The notes: generated by a model from the sequence alone, not told the origin. Numbered from the stretch's first letter, positions 24,651 through 38,187 are shown. The stretch: 64,000 nucleotides of DNA from Odontesthes bonariensis (GCF_027942865.1 NC_134516.1:23649822-23713821); one strand, 5' to 3'. Translations and numbers: made by a program.

Positions 24651-26367
24651 AGTGAAACAGGTACTAAGTGAATATATTTCTCAAACTAATTCTAGCTTTT
24701 GTCTCTCGAGATTTATGGAAACTTATTGATCTCAAGCTAATGTTTTGTCAAGGAAAAACAAGTTCAGTTCTCAAAAGGAAGGAAGTGTTATCCTTCTAAT
24801 TCTTTGCAGGGACATTGCAGTAGCTGGATGGAGCTCTTTGATTTCCTGATTTCTAAGTTGCACTTCAACAGCACAAGAGAGCATGAACTTTTAGCTGATG
24901 GTCTGCTTTGTTGATATTAACAAATTGTCCAAGTTGAGGGCCGACAGGAGGAGCCTTTTTATTCTGAAACTGTGACCTGAGCATTCTTTGCGTGCAGTTA
25001 CGGTTATAACATACAGTTCACTGTGAATTGACCTAGTTCACACTGAGATGAGCACAATAAGTCAACGGGTTGCAAACCAGTGTGAATCTTTTTCAAACGT
25101 AATTTCCCATAAAAGAGTTTGACCTAATAAGTGGCACAAAGATGAAGAAACAACTGGGTGCAAATGTCGAAATCCAACAATAGCAATTTAGATTAAATAC
25201 TTTTTGTGTAGATGATGATCAGACAAATGAATTTACTCTGCGATCTAATAAAATTCAGTAGTCTCTGTCAACAAATCATTTAGAACCTCTGATAGTTTTG
25301 TTTAAGCAGTAAACAAATTGCTGCTGCCCTCAGCTGGTCAATGTTTATATGAACACAATATATTTTATTTTGGCTAGATATTAAGGCTGTACGTCAGAGA
25401 TGGATGGGCCTACGTATGTGCATGACACAGAGGAATAGCTCTATTGAACAAGCACCAGAACAGACACTACAATTATTAGTATGTGGATGTTTTAACTGGT
25501 CTTTCAAAGCTGTCCGTTCACCATATAATCAGCACAGAAGCCGTATACTTGATGCTGCCAATGCTCTGAGTGGAGCTGCTCGGCTGTATAAAATCTGTCA
25601 CATGCGGACTGTATTCTCCAGCTCGGCTCATAGAGCATATCACAATGTGGGGGATTGCAGCCGAACAAACTGGATGTTATCTGAATCAATTTGTTGACGC
25701 GCTGACACGAAGAGAGCAACACTCTGTGAATTGTTCCTCTTATAAAAGGCAGTGGCTGCAGTGTGCAGAGGCAGTGGCCCGGGCAGTGTTCACAGGATTT
25801 TGTATCTACAACATTATATTTTTACAAGGTTAAACTCAACATGTTTTACAGGCATTAAATGCTTCGAAATGTAGTGACTTGCCTATGTTGAAAGGACTGG
25901 CATTTGACAGCAGAACCACAACAGCTCTAAACATGCAGCAACAAGTATCTGCATTAACTTTGAGAAAACTGATCTGCTGTATTCTCTTGTACAAAGATAA
26001 AGTCGTATGTAAACTGGTGTTGGAAAAATAGAAAATGAGCTCTGGCAAATTGCTGTTTCATCTTTCCTTGCATCTATTCGAATAAGGCAATGTTCTTGGA
26101 GATGAATTCACTCTTGAATAATTTATTTTCAGTTGTTTTTTTTGTAGATTTTATGAGTGTGCCATCATCAAACAAATGTGGCTGGAACTGCGGCTCAAAC
26201 TAAATTGCTGATAGGCATTTGTAGTGGCACATGCAACTTTTCTGTGAGAAAAAAGCTGACAAGCCCAGTCATTGTTCTGTCTCACAATGCCACAGGTCAC
26301 TGGTGGGTTATAAAGGCAGTTTGGAGCCCACGCTGCCGCTACAGTGCGACAAAAGTTGGCAGACACA
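24651..26367. other. Intergenic with possible crystallin promoter remnants
   Basis: No exon is recognised. TATAAAAGGCAGTGGCTGCAGT at 25741-25762 resembles the promoter of crystallin F (TATAAAGGCAG at 26309-26319), and a further TATAAAA is at 25587. They may mark lost crystallin genes, or be chance. Confidence 0.35.
26309..26314 (+). promoter_or_regulatory. TATA box of crystallin F
   Basis: TATAAA 54 bp upstream of the ATG. A GCTGAC half-site of a Maf element lies about 55 bp further upstream (26252-26257). Confidence 0.6.
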
Positions 26368-27145
26368 ATGGGCAAGGTAAGGCTGGCAGTTCTGCTGGCT
26401 CTCTTTGGTGCTTCCTCATACCTGCACGGATTATTCATACTAATCTGTTTAAACTGAGCCATTTTTGTGTGGTTTTCCTTCACATTTTCCTCTCTTTTTT
26501 TGAGCCAGTTTGAATGTTTTGAATACCCTCACTGACTTTCCTCCAGATCATTTTCTATGAGGATGGGAAGTTCCAGGGTCGTTCCTATGAGTGCAGCAGC
26601 GAATGCTCTGACCTGCACTCCCACTTCAGCCGCTGCAACTCCATCAGAGTGGACAGTGGTGACTGGATGGTCTATGAGAGACCCAACTACATGGGCTACC
26701 AGTACTACCTGAGGAAGGGCGAGTACTCAGACTACCAGCGTTGGATGGGATTCAATGATTGCGTGCGATCCTGCCGCATGATCCCTACGGTAACCCTCTG
26801 TGTGACACCTTCAAACTTTTTTCCCCATATTTCGCTGCTCAGTGAGGCTAATAAATCAACTCATCTCCTTTGCAGCACCAAGGCTCTCATAAAATGATGA
26901 TCTATGAGCGTCCAGAGTTTGGAGGCCAGATGATGGAGCTGACCGACGACTGCGCCTCGCTGCACGAACGCTTCCATTTTAGTGACATCCACTCCTCAAA
27001 CGTGACGGACGGCTGCTGGATTTTCTACGAGCATCCCAATTACAGGGGACGCCAGTTTCTGATACGCCCCGGTGAATACAGGAGGTTTTATGAGTGGGGA
27101 AGCATGAATCCCAGAGTGGGATCAATCAAACGTATCACTGTGTGA
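26368..27145 (+). CDS. Gamma-crystallin F
   Basis: Compact gamma-crystallin with short introns. Plus-strand exons: 26368-26376 (MGK, donor GTAAGG), 26547-26789 (81 codons, starts [16 protein letters not shown], donor GTAACC) and 26876-27145 (89 residues plus TGA, starts [15 protein letters not shown]). Total is 173 aa. All four core tryptophans are present (SGDW, QRW, DGCW, YEW), so it is chemically more like A-C than its neighbours D, E and G. AATAAA is at 27180-27185. It is convergent with G; the two stop codons are only about 280 bp apart. Confidence 0.93.
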
Positions 27146-27427
27146 GAATTAAGCTCATGTCTACACGCGCTATTTATGTAATAAAAGTCCATTTAAAGTC
27201 TATCTAAACACCTTTGTGTGGTCATCTGTTTTCTTTTATTTGTTTGTTCAAGTCCTTTTTTTATATATATGGGTGTGTGTCTGAGAGACTCTTTGGGTAC
27301 AGGATGACTCAAGCCAAACACATGATGGGAAAAATGAACAGAACTTGGATACAGAGACATGTACACACACAGTTTAAGGCAAATATGTTTATTTAGACAG
27401 AAGAATTCAGGGGTTTTCGGAAGACTT

Positions 27428-28961
27428 TTAATTGAAGTCGGTGATTCGCCTGAGCGAGCCAATTGTCGGACTGGTGCCGCCCCAGTCGCTGCATCTGCGG
27501 TATTCACCTGGTCTCAGGTAGTAGGTCCTACCTTTGTAGTTGGGCTGGTCGTACAGCAGCCAGTGTCCGTCCACCACGTTGCACGAGCTCATGTCAGACA
27601 TGCTGAAGCGGTCCTGGACGTTGGGGCAATCGTCGCTGATGTCCGTCACTCGGCCGCCCATGTCCGGACGCTCGTACAATCTTATTTTGTAGGAACCACG
27701 AGGCTGCGTGGAGAGAATATTTATTTATTTGCTCTTTTGTGTCACTTTTGTGCCAGTAGAAGTGGCACATTTTCTGACCACGAGCATATGTAGAGCCCTG
27801 AAAATATGTTAAGAACGTGATATTCAATTAATAGGTATATTTATTTTATTGGGCAAGCGTTTTTTATTTTATTTAGTATTTAGTTAAAACAATTCATTTG
27901 GTTTATGGCTAAATATGTGTTAAAATTACTTTATTTTTTTATTTTTTTATTTCATAGATTTCTGTCATGATAATAGCCCTTTAAGAACGACACAATGCAT
28001 GATGGGAGTTGAAAGTTCATGACCTGTGATTAATACGAAAAGAGAAAACTACACACGCTGTATGCTCGAACTGGTGATTTTGTTTAATAAAGTTGCACGA
28101 AAGGGAATATCTATTTTGAATTTTTTTGTTATTTTCAAGGGTGCAACACATACAAACCAGTCTACCTTTTTTTTTTTTTTTTTTTTTTTTAAACCACTGA
28201 ACTTTCCTTGGTAAGATCTTCATCAACCCAATAAAATCCGCAGTCATTCAAACAAGCCTCTCAGCTACAGAAGCTGTCATCAACCACAACTCTGGGCGTG
28301 GTAATGATGACATTTATATTCTAAAGGTCCTCCTTAAGAACTTCAAAGTTTGGTTAACTTGGTAGAGCATTAAATTAGTCTAAAGCTTGTTTTTTTTATT
28401 ATAGATTTGATGTGGAAACTCTTTGGTTTTAATTCTAGACCTGTTTTCCCTTCAATGTTATTTAATTTTCTATACTGAAATAGGTTTTCTTGCATTTCTA
28501 CAGCAACAAACCGCCGCTCCTACATACTTTCATAATTGCATACTAATTACTGACCTTTTTTTTTTTTTTTTTTTTTAATGGCATCTGAGGCTTACCATGG
28601 GAATCATGTGGCAGGAGCGGACGCGGTCATTGATGCCGATCGTGCGCTGGTTGTCGGAGTACTCCCCCCTGTGCAGGAAGTATTGGTGGCCCAGATAGTG
28701 AGGTCTCTCATACACCATGAAACAGCCGCTCTCCACCCGGATTGAGTTGCATCGGTTGAAGTAGGGATGCAGGTCGGCACAGTCGCTCATGCACTCGTGG
28801 TGCCGACCCTGGAAATTTCTGTCCTCGTAGAACACGATCTGCAAAGGTTTTGCACAGCGATGATTGTTCAGCTGCTTCCCAATACGTTCAACATCTGTTT
28901 CCAAACTAATTTCCTTCTGTTTTTCATTTTCAATAACTTATAATGAACTTACCTTTCCCAT
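27428..28961 (-). CDS. Gamma-crystallin G
   Basis: Minus-strand exons: 28961-28953 (MGK, donor GTAAGT), 28838-28596 (81 codons, starts [16 protein letters not shown], donor GTAAGC) and 27703-27428 (91 residues plus stop, starts [15 protein letters not shown]). Total is 175 aa. The N-terminal domain has lost both core tryptophans (SGCF, QRTIG) while the C-terminal domain keeps both (DGHW, SDW), an intermediate between the Trp-rich and gamma-M types. Minus-strand TATATAAAA is at 29027-29019, about 60 bp upstream; AATAAA is at 27393-27388. Confidence 0.92.
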
Positions 28962-28969
28962 TGTTATAT

Positions 28970-30015
28970 TAGTAGGGGCCAGACTGACACCCAATAGACA
29001 CTTCCTGTGACGCTGTCCTTTTATATAAAGTAGTGCTTTGATGGCACAGCACAAAGCATTGTCATCCAAATAGGTTTTTATAAAAACAAATCTGGGTATG
29101 TATAGCAACACACCACGGTGGGACGATGAGTTATTGTTGTCCACTTCTCACATGTTCATCACTGTGGATTAAAACACAGCGATGTGCTGACGGTCTGGAG
29201 GTCACAGAATCAGCAGAACAAAACTACAGCAGCTATTTGCATTCTTTGTTAGAACACCGTAAAGCAGGGCTGGAACAAGCCTACCCTTCATCTCATCACC
29301 CTTTACTCATAACGCCAATTAAACAATACAAAAAAAGAACAAAAATGAAGGTTGTTTGTGGAGGTCTTGCGGGAGGTGGATGCATCCAAGTCATCTTAAC
29401 TTTCTTTATACCTCATTTTAACAAATAAGCGCTCAGAAATGGTTTGAATTCTCGCCTGTCTATGCTGGCAGTGTGACAGTCTGGCATGCCACAACAAATT
29501 CTTTTTTTAGTCAAATGCGAGCTTTAATTTCATCAGTCACTTGAACATTTCCAGCAGGGATAACAGAAATAAGCTCAACTGAGAACGTGGACATGATGAA
29601 CATCTGAAATTAAACACCTGAGTTAGCATGTTAGCACAGCAAGCTGAAGTGGAGGTCTTGTTCCCTTGGATTCAAGAATAAGGAAAATAGGTCAAACTAC
29701 CTCTGAGCTTCAGTAATTTCGCCCCCGTGAGAACTTGATGTGTGTTTCTTGGGAGGCGCGTACACAGCAGGCCCTGCATCCGTTATAAGCTTTGTAAAGA
29801 TTAAAAGACACATTATTTCTCATATTTTGAGCATTTGGTGACAGTAAACATTTAGGATCTCAATCTGATCTCATTCTTTCAGACATGTTTAGAATATTCA
29901 GCTATCAAATGAATTTGTTCTGTGTCATGTCACCGTTTACTGTATCTCAGACAGAACACTGTCCTTCCCAAATGTGCTCAAAGGTTTTCCTTCCCTAATA
30001 TAAAACATCACACAC
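28970..30015. other. Intergenic, nothing recognised
   Basis: Apart from the crystallin G promoter no feature could be supported. Reading frames are short and lack family motifs. Confidence 0.5.
29019..29027 (-). promoter_or_regulatory. TATA box of crystallin G
   Basis: TATATAAAA on the minus strand, about 60 bp upstream of the MGK first exon. Confidence 0.65.
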
Positions 30016-31272
30016 CAGGGGCCTCATGTACAAAGTGTGCGTACGCACAAAATAGTGGCGTACGCACCTTTTCACGTCAACGATCAGATGTATCAAGAGT
30101 GAAATGACAGTGGAAATGTGCCTCACGCCAACTTCAGGGCTGGCGTACGCACGTTTCTGCAGCTGTTGATTCTTTGGCGACACCTAAGGTGATGTTGGGA
30201 AACTGTTATAATAAATAAATGTGAAAACAATTAGTCCTCAGACTATGAGTAACTTTATTCGTGTAATTGTCCTAATATTATTCCCCGTGACGTGCATTGA
30301 GTATGTGCGCCCCCAATTTCTATCCTGTCTTCACAGCATCATAGTCGGCAAGCCCCTGATCGTCTCTGTGGGCAAAGAGCAGTGCCACCAGGGGTGGACT
30401 GGGACAAAAAAATAAAAAATTGGCCCTGGCATTTTGGACTAGACTGGCCCACCACATTGCACAACAAACATTGTCAGTTTTTTTTTTTTGGTGTACTGAA
30501 TGTGTACACCAACTGTGCAAATTTTGAAAAAATAAATACCTTGAGGCATTGAACGGGTCAATGGAAATTAGTGAGAATGGACACTTAAAATACTTCCAAA
30601 ACCTTAATTTATTAACACTAGGCCTATAAGATGTAAACTCCACCACTCAATCACAGCAATAATTCTTAGATCAGCATCCATCCCATTGGCTGTACCTATG
30701 TTTTTCAGAGAGAAAGAAAAAAGAAAGAAAACAGACATGAGAAACAATAGCCCCTTTCACACTGACGAATAACCCGCGTTTAATCCGCGAATTTAGCGTG
30801 TCCGCTGTTGCGTACACAATTAGCCTAATAATGAAATCAGAGTGCTAACTCGCTTTTCATATTGGGGAGTGGCTTCACAAATACATTTGAAATACTATTT
30901 GACTCTCTTAGAGAGTCATACATAGAGATACACAGCCTAATTGGCATAACAGGCAAAATGATATAGCAAAATAATATCATTTAAAAAATTGTGACTTTCT
31001 TTCATTGACCTCATCCATCTTAATAGAAACTGCCACCTGCCTTTTGGCAAAACCTCATTTAGCATTGGTCTAGCCAAGGCTACACTACCCACAAACATTG
31101 ATAGTCTAATGATGACATTTGCATGCTACATTCTGTTATGTTGGTGAATAGTGGTTTTAAGGTTCTCGCATTGAAAAGTGTTCAGTTCAAGGTGTAAGAC
31201 ATAGACGTATTAGCCAAACCTACACACACTCCAGAGAGAGACACGCCGATCAAACCCAATTCCACCACATGT

Positions 31273-31400
31273 CCAGGTCTTCACCACCCTTGGATTTTTG
31301 GCCACTGGAACCTTTCAGAGGGAGATTGGAGACAGATCGGGGGTGTCCCAGTCCTCTGTGAGTCCTGCGCTCCCCTTGGTCATCAAAGCAGTGTTATATT
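31273..31400 (+). pseudogene. HARBI1-like Harbinger transposase fragment
   Basis: The plus-strand frame reads HVQVFTTLGFLATGTFQ followed by REIGDRSGVSQSSVS, matching the N-terminal part of Harbinger DDE transposases as I know the family. It lacks the catalytic region and sits inside the giant hAT, so it comes from a separate, decayed insertion. Confidence 0.65.
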
Positions 31401-32460
31401 GGATCCTTGCAGTTCATCTTTGATTAGTGTGAGAAAGAAAAACTTTTTCACAGCTGCATCACTGAGGTCAAACGAAGAACTGTTATCTCTGTTCAGCAGG
31501 GAGCGATAAGAAAAGAGGATGTTCGTGTGAATACAGAACTGAGCAGCATGAGAAACGACACAACACGATAACCTGTCACCATCCATGCTAAACAACTCTC
31601 ACTAACACATGTGCACATATCAGAGTCGAGCACGTATGTGTTTATCTTTGCACAAAGCTGGATAAAAGGATAAAAGAAAAGCCTGTACTGTGAAGAATGT
31701 GTCATAAGACAAAATGAATAAGTAAATGAATACAAAAGTGTAACAGAAAATATTCCATTCAGGGGAACAGCAGACCGTAACAGGCCAGACTCTCTTTGTC
31801 ATGTCAGAAGATGCTTTTTCTATGCAGTCAGTCACGTTTCAGATGCTATTATTTCTGTTTTCCCTGTTCGGGTCGGATCATTTAGAGAAGAAAGACAGAA
31901 ATGTAACAATCCACTGGTTACCCACCACCCCGTCATGAGGACTAATGAAATGAAGAATATTCTGAAAGAGGGCTCGGGTGTTTGCTCTGACGGGAGTCTG
32001 AACCAGAAACAGAAGCCTGGAGGTCCTGGGAGTCAGCCAGGGACGGGATGCTGACTGCAGCCCAAAAAAAGGTCCAATCTACATGGAAATACTGGGCTTC
32101 TAGGATTTTCCAACATTTCATGGAGCTTGTGTGTGAGCTCTATGCTGTCGGCCTGTCAGCCATGCCTGAGAGATCCAGGCTGTTCTCTGGTAAGATGTAA
32201 ACATGGAGGCATCAGGTTGCTGTTCTCCAGCACCCACCAAACCGTGCAGCCCTGCAGAGAAAATGTTCTGGTGACCACGTCTGGAGCAGACGGAGAGACC
32301 GATGATGCTTGGACCTAAAAAATGTGAGAAGTTGGGTTTGTTTTCAACAAGCTGCCGAACATCTGGTCTCAGCTCGTGCTTTGCAGCGGGCCGTCCAGGA
32401 ACCCACGAGCAGAGTGAGGACTGAAAACCTGTAACGCACCTCAGATGCATGCGAGTCTGG

Positions 32461-32974
32461 CTGTGTTCGAAACCACATACTTCTCCTACTTCTCATACTA
32501 ACTATTTGAGTTAGTAAGGGAGTTTGAGTAAGCGAGAAGTTCCCGGATACATACTAGATTCTCCGAAATGTTGGGTATGCATCATGAGGTTACTACTCAT
32601 ACTCAAACTACCCAAGATGCAACGTAACTTGACGTTGCCGATCGTCATTTCCTGTCAAAACGTCAGTTTCAAGCTAGCTACAACGAGGGTAGGTTCACTT
32701 CCTGTTTTCAAAACAAAAGCACCAATTGTATGGTAATGGCTTTCCCTATGATAAAAGCTTTATTAGTGCCGAATTCGTCGGAACAAAATTGTAAACAGCC
32801 GGTATTTTGTCAGATTTTCAACACGTTGGGGATCTAAACGACTACTTTCTCACCTGAAAATGTTTCAAATGTTGCTAAAGTTTACAGAGTTCAGAGCTTA
32901 AGGGAAATCAGCTTCAGCTTCGGGCAGGAGTGAAATGCATTGTGGGTAAACGCTCTGCATACTGTCTGATCGAT
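32461..32974 (+). mobile_element. MITE end from which the satellite appears to arise
   Basis: From about 32462 the sequence TGTGTTCGAAACCACATACTTC, followed by repeated CATACTAC-type words, looks like the left end of a MITE whose other end should be rich in GTAGTATG words. Instead of a right end the sequence passes straight into the AGTATGTA array. The left boundary is approximate; the family link is inference. Confidence 0.5.
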
Positions 32975-35900
32975 GAGTATGTAGTATGGAAGTATGTAGC
33001 ATTTAGTATGTAGTATGGAAGTTTGTAGTATGTAGTATGTAGTATGTAGTATGCAGTATGTAGTATGTAGTATGCAGTATGTAGTATGCAGTATGTAGTA
33101 TGAAGTATGTAGTATGGAAGTATGTAGTATGTAGTATGGAAGTATGTAGTATGCAGTATGTAGTATGTAGTATGCAGTATGCAGTAAGTAGTATGGAAGT
33201 TTGTAGTATGCAGTAGGAAGTATGTAGTATGTAGTATGCAGTATGTAGTATGTATTATGCAGTATGCAGTTTGCAGTATGTAGTATGCAGTATGTAGTAT
33301 GCAGTATGCAGTATGGAAGTATGTAGTATGTAGTATGCAGTATGTAGTATGTAGTATGCAGTATGTAGTATGCAGTATCTAGTATGTAGTATGTAGTATG
33401 CAGTATGTAGTATGCAGTATGTAGTATGTAGTATGTAGTATGCAGTATGTAGTATGCAGTATGTAGTATGTAGTATGAAGTATGCAGTATGTAGTATGCA
33501 GTATGTAGTATGTAGTATGTAGTATGTAGTATCTAGTATGTAGTATGTAGTATGCAGTATGCAGTATGTAGTATGAAGTATGTAGTATGTAGTATGCAGT
33601 ATGCAGTATGTAGTATGTAGTATGCAGTATGTAGTATGCAGTATGCAGTATGAAGTATGTAGTATGTAGTATGTAGTATGCAGTATGTAGTATGCAGTAT
33701 GCAGTATGTAGTATGTAGTACGTATTATGTAATATGTAGTATGCAGTATGTAGTATGTAGTATGCAGTATGTAGTATGTAGTATGTAGTATGCAGTATGT
33801 AGTATGCAGTAAGCAGTATGTAGTATGTAAGTATGTAGTATGTAGTATGTAGTATGTAGTATGTAGTATGTATTATGTATTATGTAATATGTAGTGTGCA
33901 GTATGTAGTATGTAGTATGCAGTAGGAAGTATGCAGTATGTAGTATGCAGTATGTAGTATGTAGTATGCAGTATGTAGTATGCAGTATGTAGTATGCAGT
34001 ATGTAGTATGCAGTATGCAGTATGTAGTATGCAGTATGTAGTATGTAAGTATGTAGTATGTAGTATGGAAGTGTAGCGTGCTCTCAGGAAAGACAGAGAA
34101 CGGAGATGTTTACATTAAACCTTCCCCCCTTTTTTCAAATGTCTTGACATCGAAAACATTCCGCTGTTTATGACCCTTCCAACGGATTACCCAAAGGAGA
34201 TAAGGACCCAGATGTGAATTCTAACCTACTGGAGTTCCTTTGTGAGATTCTCTCCTCCAACGCCAGCCACGCATAATAAATTATGCAAACTGACACCCTC
34301 TGACAGAGAAACAAACCAGGCTTGTTTTTCTTTCCTGGTCTGCTACAAGGAATGTTCAAATCTCCACTTTTCTTTAGAAGAATAGAATCAACCCTAATCG
34401 TCACTTTTCTTGACATAAACTGTTGAAATCGAAACTGCATAAATCTACAGATCATTTTGAAACATTCGCCATTCTTTTACATGAAGTATTTACCGAGTTA
34501 TGGGATATTGGATTTAATAGAATCCCTTTCATGGAGCCACAGCGCCCCCCAAAGGACATGGATAACGGACACTTTTCACTGTGTCAATCTGATGGACATG
34601 GACAATTTCACCTATGGATGTTTAATGTTCTCATTATGTGCAATGCATAACCTAATAGTGTTTAATTCCACAGGCATTGAGTCCAAACAGCTGCAGATCA
34701 TTATAATTAACAGTAACCAAAAGTTGTCATACTATTTCTATCATGATAATATGAAGTATTATATGCTGATAACTGTTCCATGCTCATATGTGTGTTTATG
34801 CCTGCTCGTATGCAACATTATTGTCTGTTAGAAACATTATATTATCTAAAATCAATGTCATATGAGTTAAATACGGTATAAGAAAGAAGCAGGAATTCTC
34901 CCCTTTTTGTCTCATGAGTTCAGCTTGGTCAACCCCCCTTTTTTTTCCTTTGGGTCAAAAGCAAGCTGAACTCTGATTGGACGAAAGCCGACATGTGATC
35001 TCCAGCTTAAAAAGAGAGGCGCGCATGAAATAGCTCTCTCAGCTCTCTCATCTCTCTCCGCCCTCTCTCAGCCTCTCATCAAACTCTATCATCATTTTTC
35101 TCTGTTATCCCTCACGCAACTCTTTTGTCCTCTCTCTCTGTAACTATTAATTACCATTTTTTTAGACTTCCCCTTTTTTTTGTATAAAAGTCTGGTCCAA
35201 TACACGCGAGTGTGTGCCAACCAGCCAAGCCGCCACTCTTCATCCAAGGACCAAGAATAAAGAAGAAGTCGATTCTACGTCATCCCGCTGGTTACCACGG
35301 GAACACCGCTTCGACACCAACTCATCAGAAGGAAAGAACCACGGGACCCCTTACGCTACTACAACAAAGTAAGGTGCTGGTTTGAGATCTTTCGAAGCCG
35401 TGGATAAAATGAAAACTTTCTCTGAAAGCGACGAATGAGCAGACCTCCGCGGGCAGAAGACCGTTGGCACAATATCCGTGTTACGAACCAGATTTAGTCA
35501 CATTTTTGATAGGTAACCCCGTTAGTGGCCTGCTTCTTTCTTCCCTTATATGCCCTTTTTGAGTGTCACCAATAATTCTAATTTCTGTCTCTTTATCAAT
35601 TGTTTATACACCTATATACCTGTGCAATGTTGAATAAATGTTTGTATTACTCCATTTAAGAGCGTCACGGACAGTTACTAAAGCCGACTATCACTTCAAA
35701 CAGAACTACGAATCAGAATGAGACTGATTATCAATGAATTAATGGGATTGAGTATTAATTAATTAATGAGATCGAGTATTAATTAATTAATGATTTAATA
35801 TACCAGGATCGTAAGATTGTAACAGTTTCCTACCTGACTGTAACGTAAAAGATTGTAGGTAGGTGGTGCCCCTGCTATTTTCGAGATAAATATTAATTAA

Positions 35901-38187
35901 TAACGTGCCAACGCTACAGAAGTATGTAGTATGCAGTATGTAGTATGTATTATGTATTATGTAATATGTAGTATGCATTATGTAGTATGCAGTAGGAAGT
36001 ATGTAGTATGTAGTATGCAGTATGTAGTATATATTATGCAGTATGCAGTTTGCAGTATGTAGTATGCAGTATGCAGTATGTAGTATGTAGTATCTAGTAT
36101 GTAGTATGTAGTATGTAGTATGTAGTATGCAGTATGTAGTATGCAGTATGTAGTATGCAGTATGAAGTATGCAGTATGTAGTATGCAGTATGTAGTATGT
36201 AGTATGCAGTATGTAGTATGCAGTATGTAGTATGTAGTATGTAGTATGTAGTATCTAGTATGTAGTATGTAGTATGCAGTATGCAGTATGTAGTATGAAG
36301 TATGTAGTATGTAGTATGCAGTATGCAGTATGTAGTATGTAGTATGCAGTATGTAGTATGCAGTATGCAGTATGTAGTATGTAGTTTGAAGTATGTAGTA
36401 TGTAGTATGTAGTATGCAGTATGTAGTATGCAGTATGCAGTATGTAGTATGCAGTATGTAGTATGCAGTATGTAGTATGTAGTATGTAAGTATGTAGTAT
36501 GTAGTATGGAAGTATGTAGTATGTAGTATGTAGTATGTATTATGTATTATGTAATATGTAGTATGCAGTATGCAGTAGGAAGTATGTAGTATGCAGTATG
36601 TAGTATGTATTATGCAGTATGCAGTTTGCAGTATGTAGTATGCAGTATGTAGTATGCAGTATGCAGTATGGAAGTATGCAGTATGTAGTATGCAGTATGT
36701 AGTATGCAGTATCTAGTATGTAGTATCTAGTATGTAGTATGTAGTATATAGTATGCAGTATGTAGTATGAAGTATGTAGTATGGAAGTATGTAGTATGTA
36801 GTATGGAAGTATGTAGTATGCAGTATGTAGTATGTAGTATGCAGTATGCAGTATGTAGTATGGAAGTTTGTAGTATGTAGTATGTAGTATGGAAGTATGT
36901 AATATGTAGTATGGAAGTATGTAGTATGTAGTATACAGTATGTAGTATGTAGTATGCAGTATGCAGTATGCAGTATGTAGTATGTATTATGCAGTATGCA
37001 GTTTGCAGTATGTAGTATGCAGTATGCAGTATGTAGTATGTAGTATCTAGTATGTAGTATGTAGTATGTAGTATGTAGTATGCAGTATGTAGTATGCAGT
37101 ATGTAGTATGCAGTATGAAGTATGCAGTATGTAGTATGCAGTATGTAGTATGTAGTATGCAGTATGTAGTATGCAGTATGTAGTATGTAGTATGTAGTAT
37201 GTAGTATCTAGTATGTAGTATGTAGTATGCAGTATGCAGTATGTAGTATGAAGTATGTAGTATGTAGTATGCAGTATGCAGTATGTAGTATGTAGTATGC
37301 AGTATGTAGTATGCAGTATGCAGTATGTAGTATGTAGTTTGAAGTATGTAGTATGTAGTATGTAGTATGCAGTATGTAGTATGCAGTATGTAGTATGCAG
37401 TATGTAGTATGCAGTATGTAGTATGTAGTATGTAAGTATGTAGTATGTAGTATGGAAGTATGTAGTATGTAGTATGTAGTATGTATTATGTATTATGTAA
37501 TATGTAGTATGCAGTATGCAGTAGGAAGTATGTAGTATGCAGTATGTAGTATGTATTATGCAGTATGCAGTTTGCAGTATGTAGTATGCAGTATGTAGTA
37601 TGCAGTATGCAGTATGGAAGTATGCAGTATGTAGTATGCAGTATGTAGTATGCAGTATGTAGTATGTAGTATCTAGTATGTAGTATCTAGTATGTAGTAT
37701 GTAGTATATAGTATGCAGTATGTAGTATGAAGTATGTAGTATGGAAGTATGTAGTATGTAGTATGGAAGTATGTAGTATGCAGTATGTAGTATGTAGTAT
37801 GCAGTATGCAGTATGTAGTATGGAAGTTTGTAGTATGTAGTATGTAGTATGGAAGTATGTAATATGTAGTATGGAAGTATGTAGTATGTAGTATACAGTA
37901 TGTAGTATGTAGTATGCAGTATGCAGTATGCAGTATGTAGTATGTATTATGTAATATGTAGTATGCAGTATGTAGTATGTAATATGTAGTATGCAGTATG
38001 TAGTATGTAGTATGCAGTATGTAGTATGCAGTATGCAGTATGTAGTATGTAGTATGTAAGTATGTAGTATGTAGTATGTAGTATGTAGTATGTATTATGT
38101 ATTATGTATTATGTAATATGTAGTGTGCAGTATGTAGTATGCAGTAGGAAGTATGTAGTATGTAGTATGCAGTATGTAGTATGTAGG
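32975..38187. repeat. 8-bp satellite array (AGTATGTA / AGTATGCA)
   Basis: About 3.3 kb of 8-bp units, mainly AGTATGTA and AGTATGCA with GGAAGTAT, TTATGTA and TCTAGTAT variants, is split in two blocks (32975-34071 and 35919-38187) by a solo LTR. A higher-order duplication is visible in the second block: 36781-36900 is identical to 37741-37860, offset 960 bp, and the similarity starts near 36018 with an 8-bp indel. It ends 67 bp before the ATG of the protease-like gene. Confidence 0.95.
34072..35918 (+). mobile_element. Solo LTR inside the satellite
   Basis: The segment begins TGTAGCGT and ends ACGCTACA, the TG...CA inverted termini of an LTR. GAAG flanks it on both sides (34068-34071, 35919-35922). 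It has a TATAAAAG at 35183-35190 and AATAAA at 35256-35261, giving a plausible U3-R-U5 order. At 1847 bp it is a long LTR. No gag, pol or env frame is present. The parent could be a retrovirus-like or Gypsy element. Confidence 0.8.

Noticed and set aside
32975-38187. CRISPR-like array
   Set aside because: The units are contiguous 8-mers without unique spacers, in a vertebrate genome.
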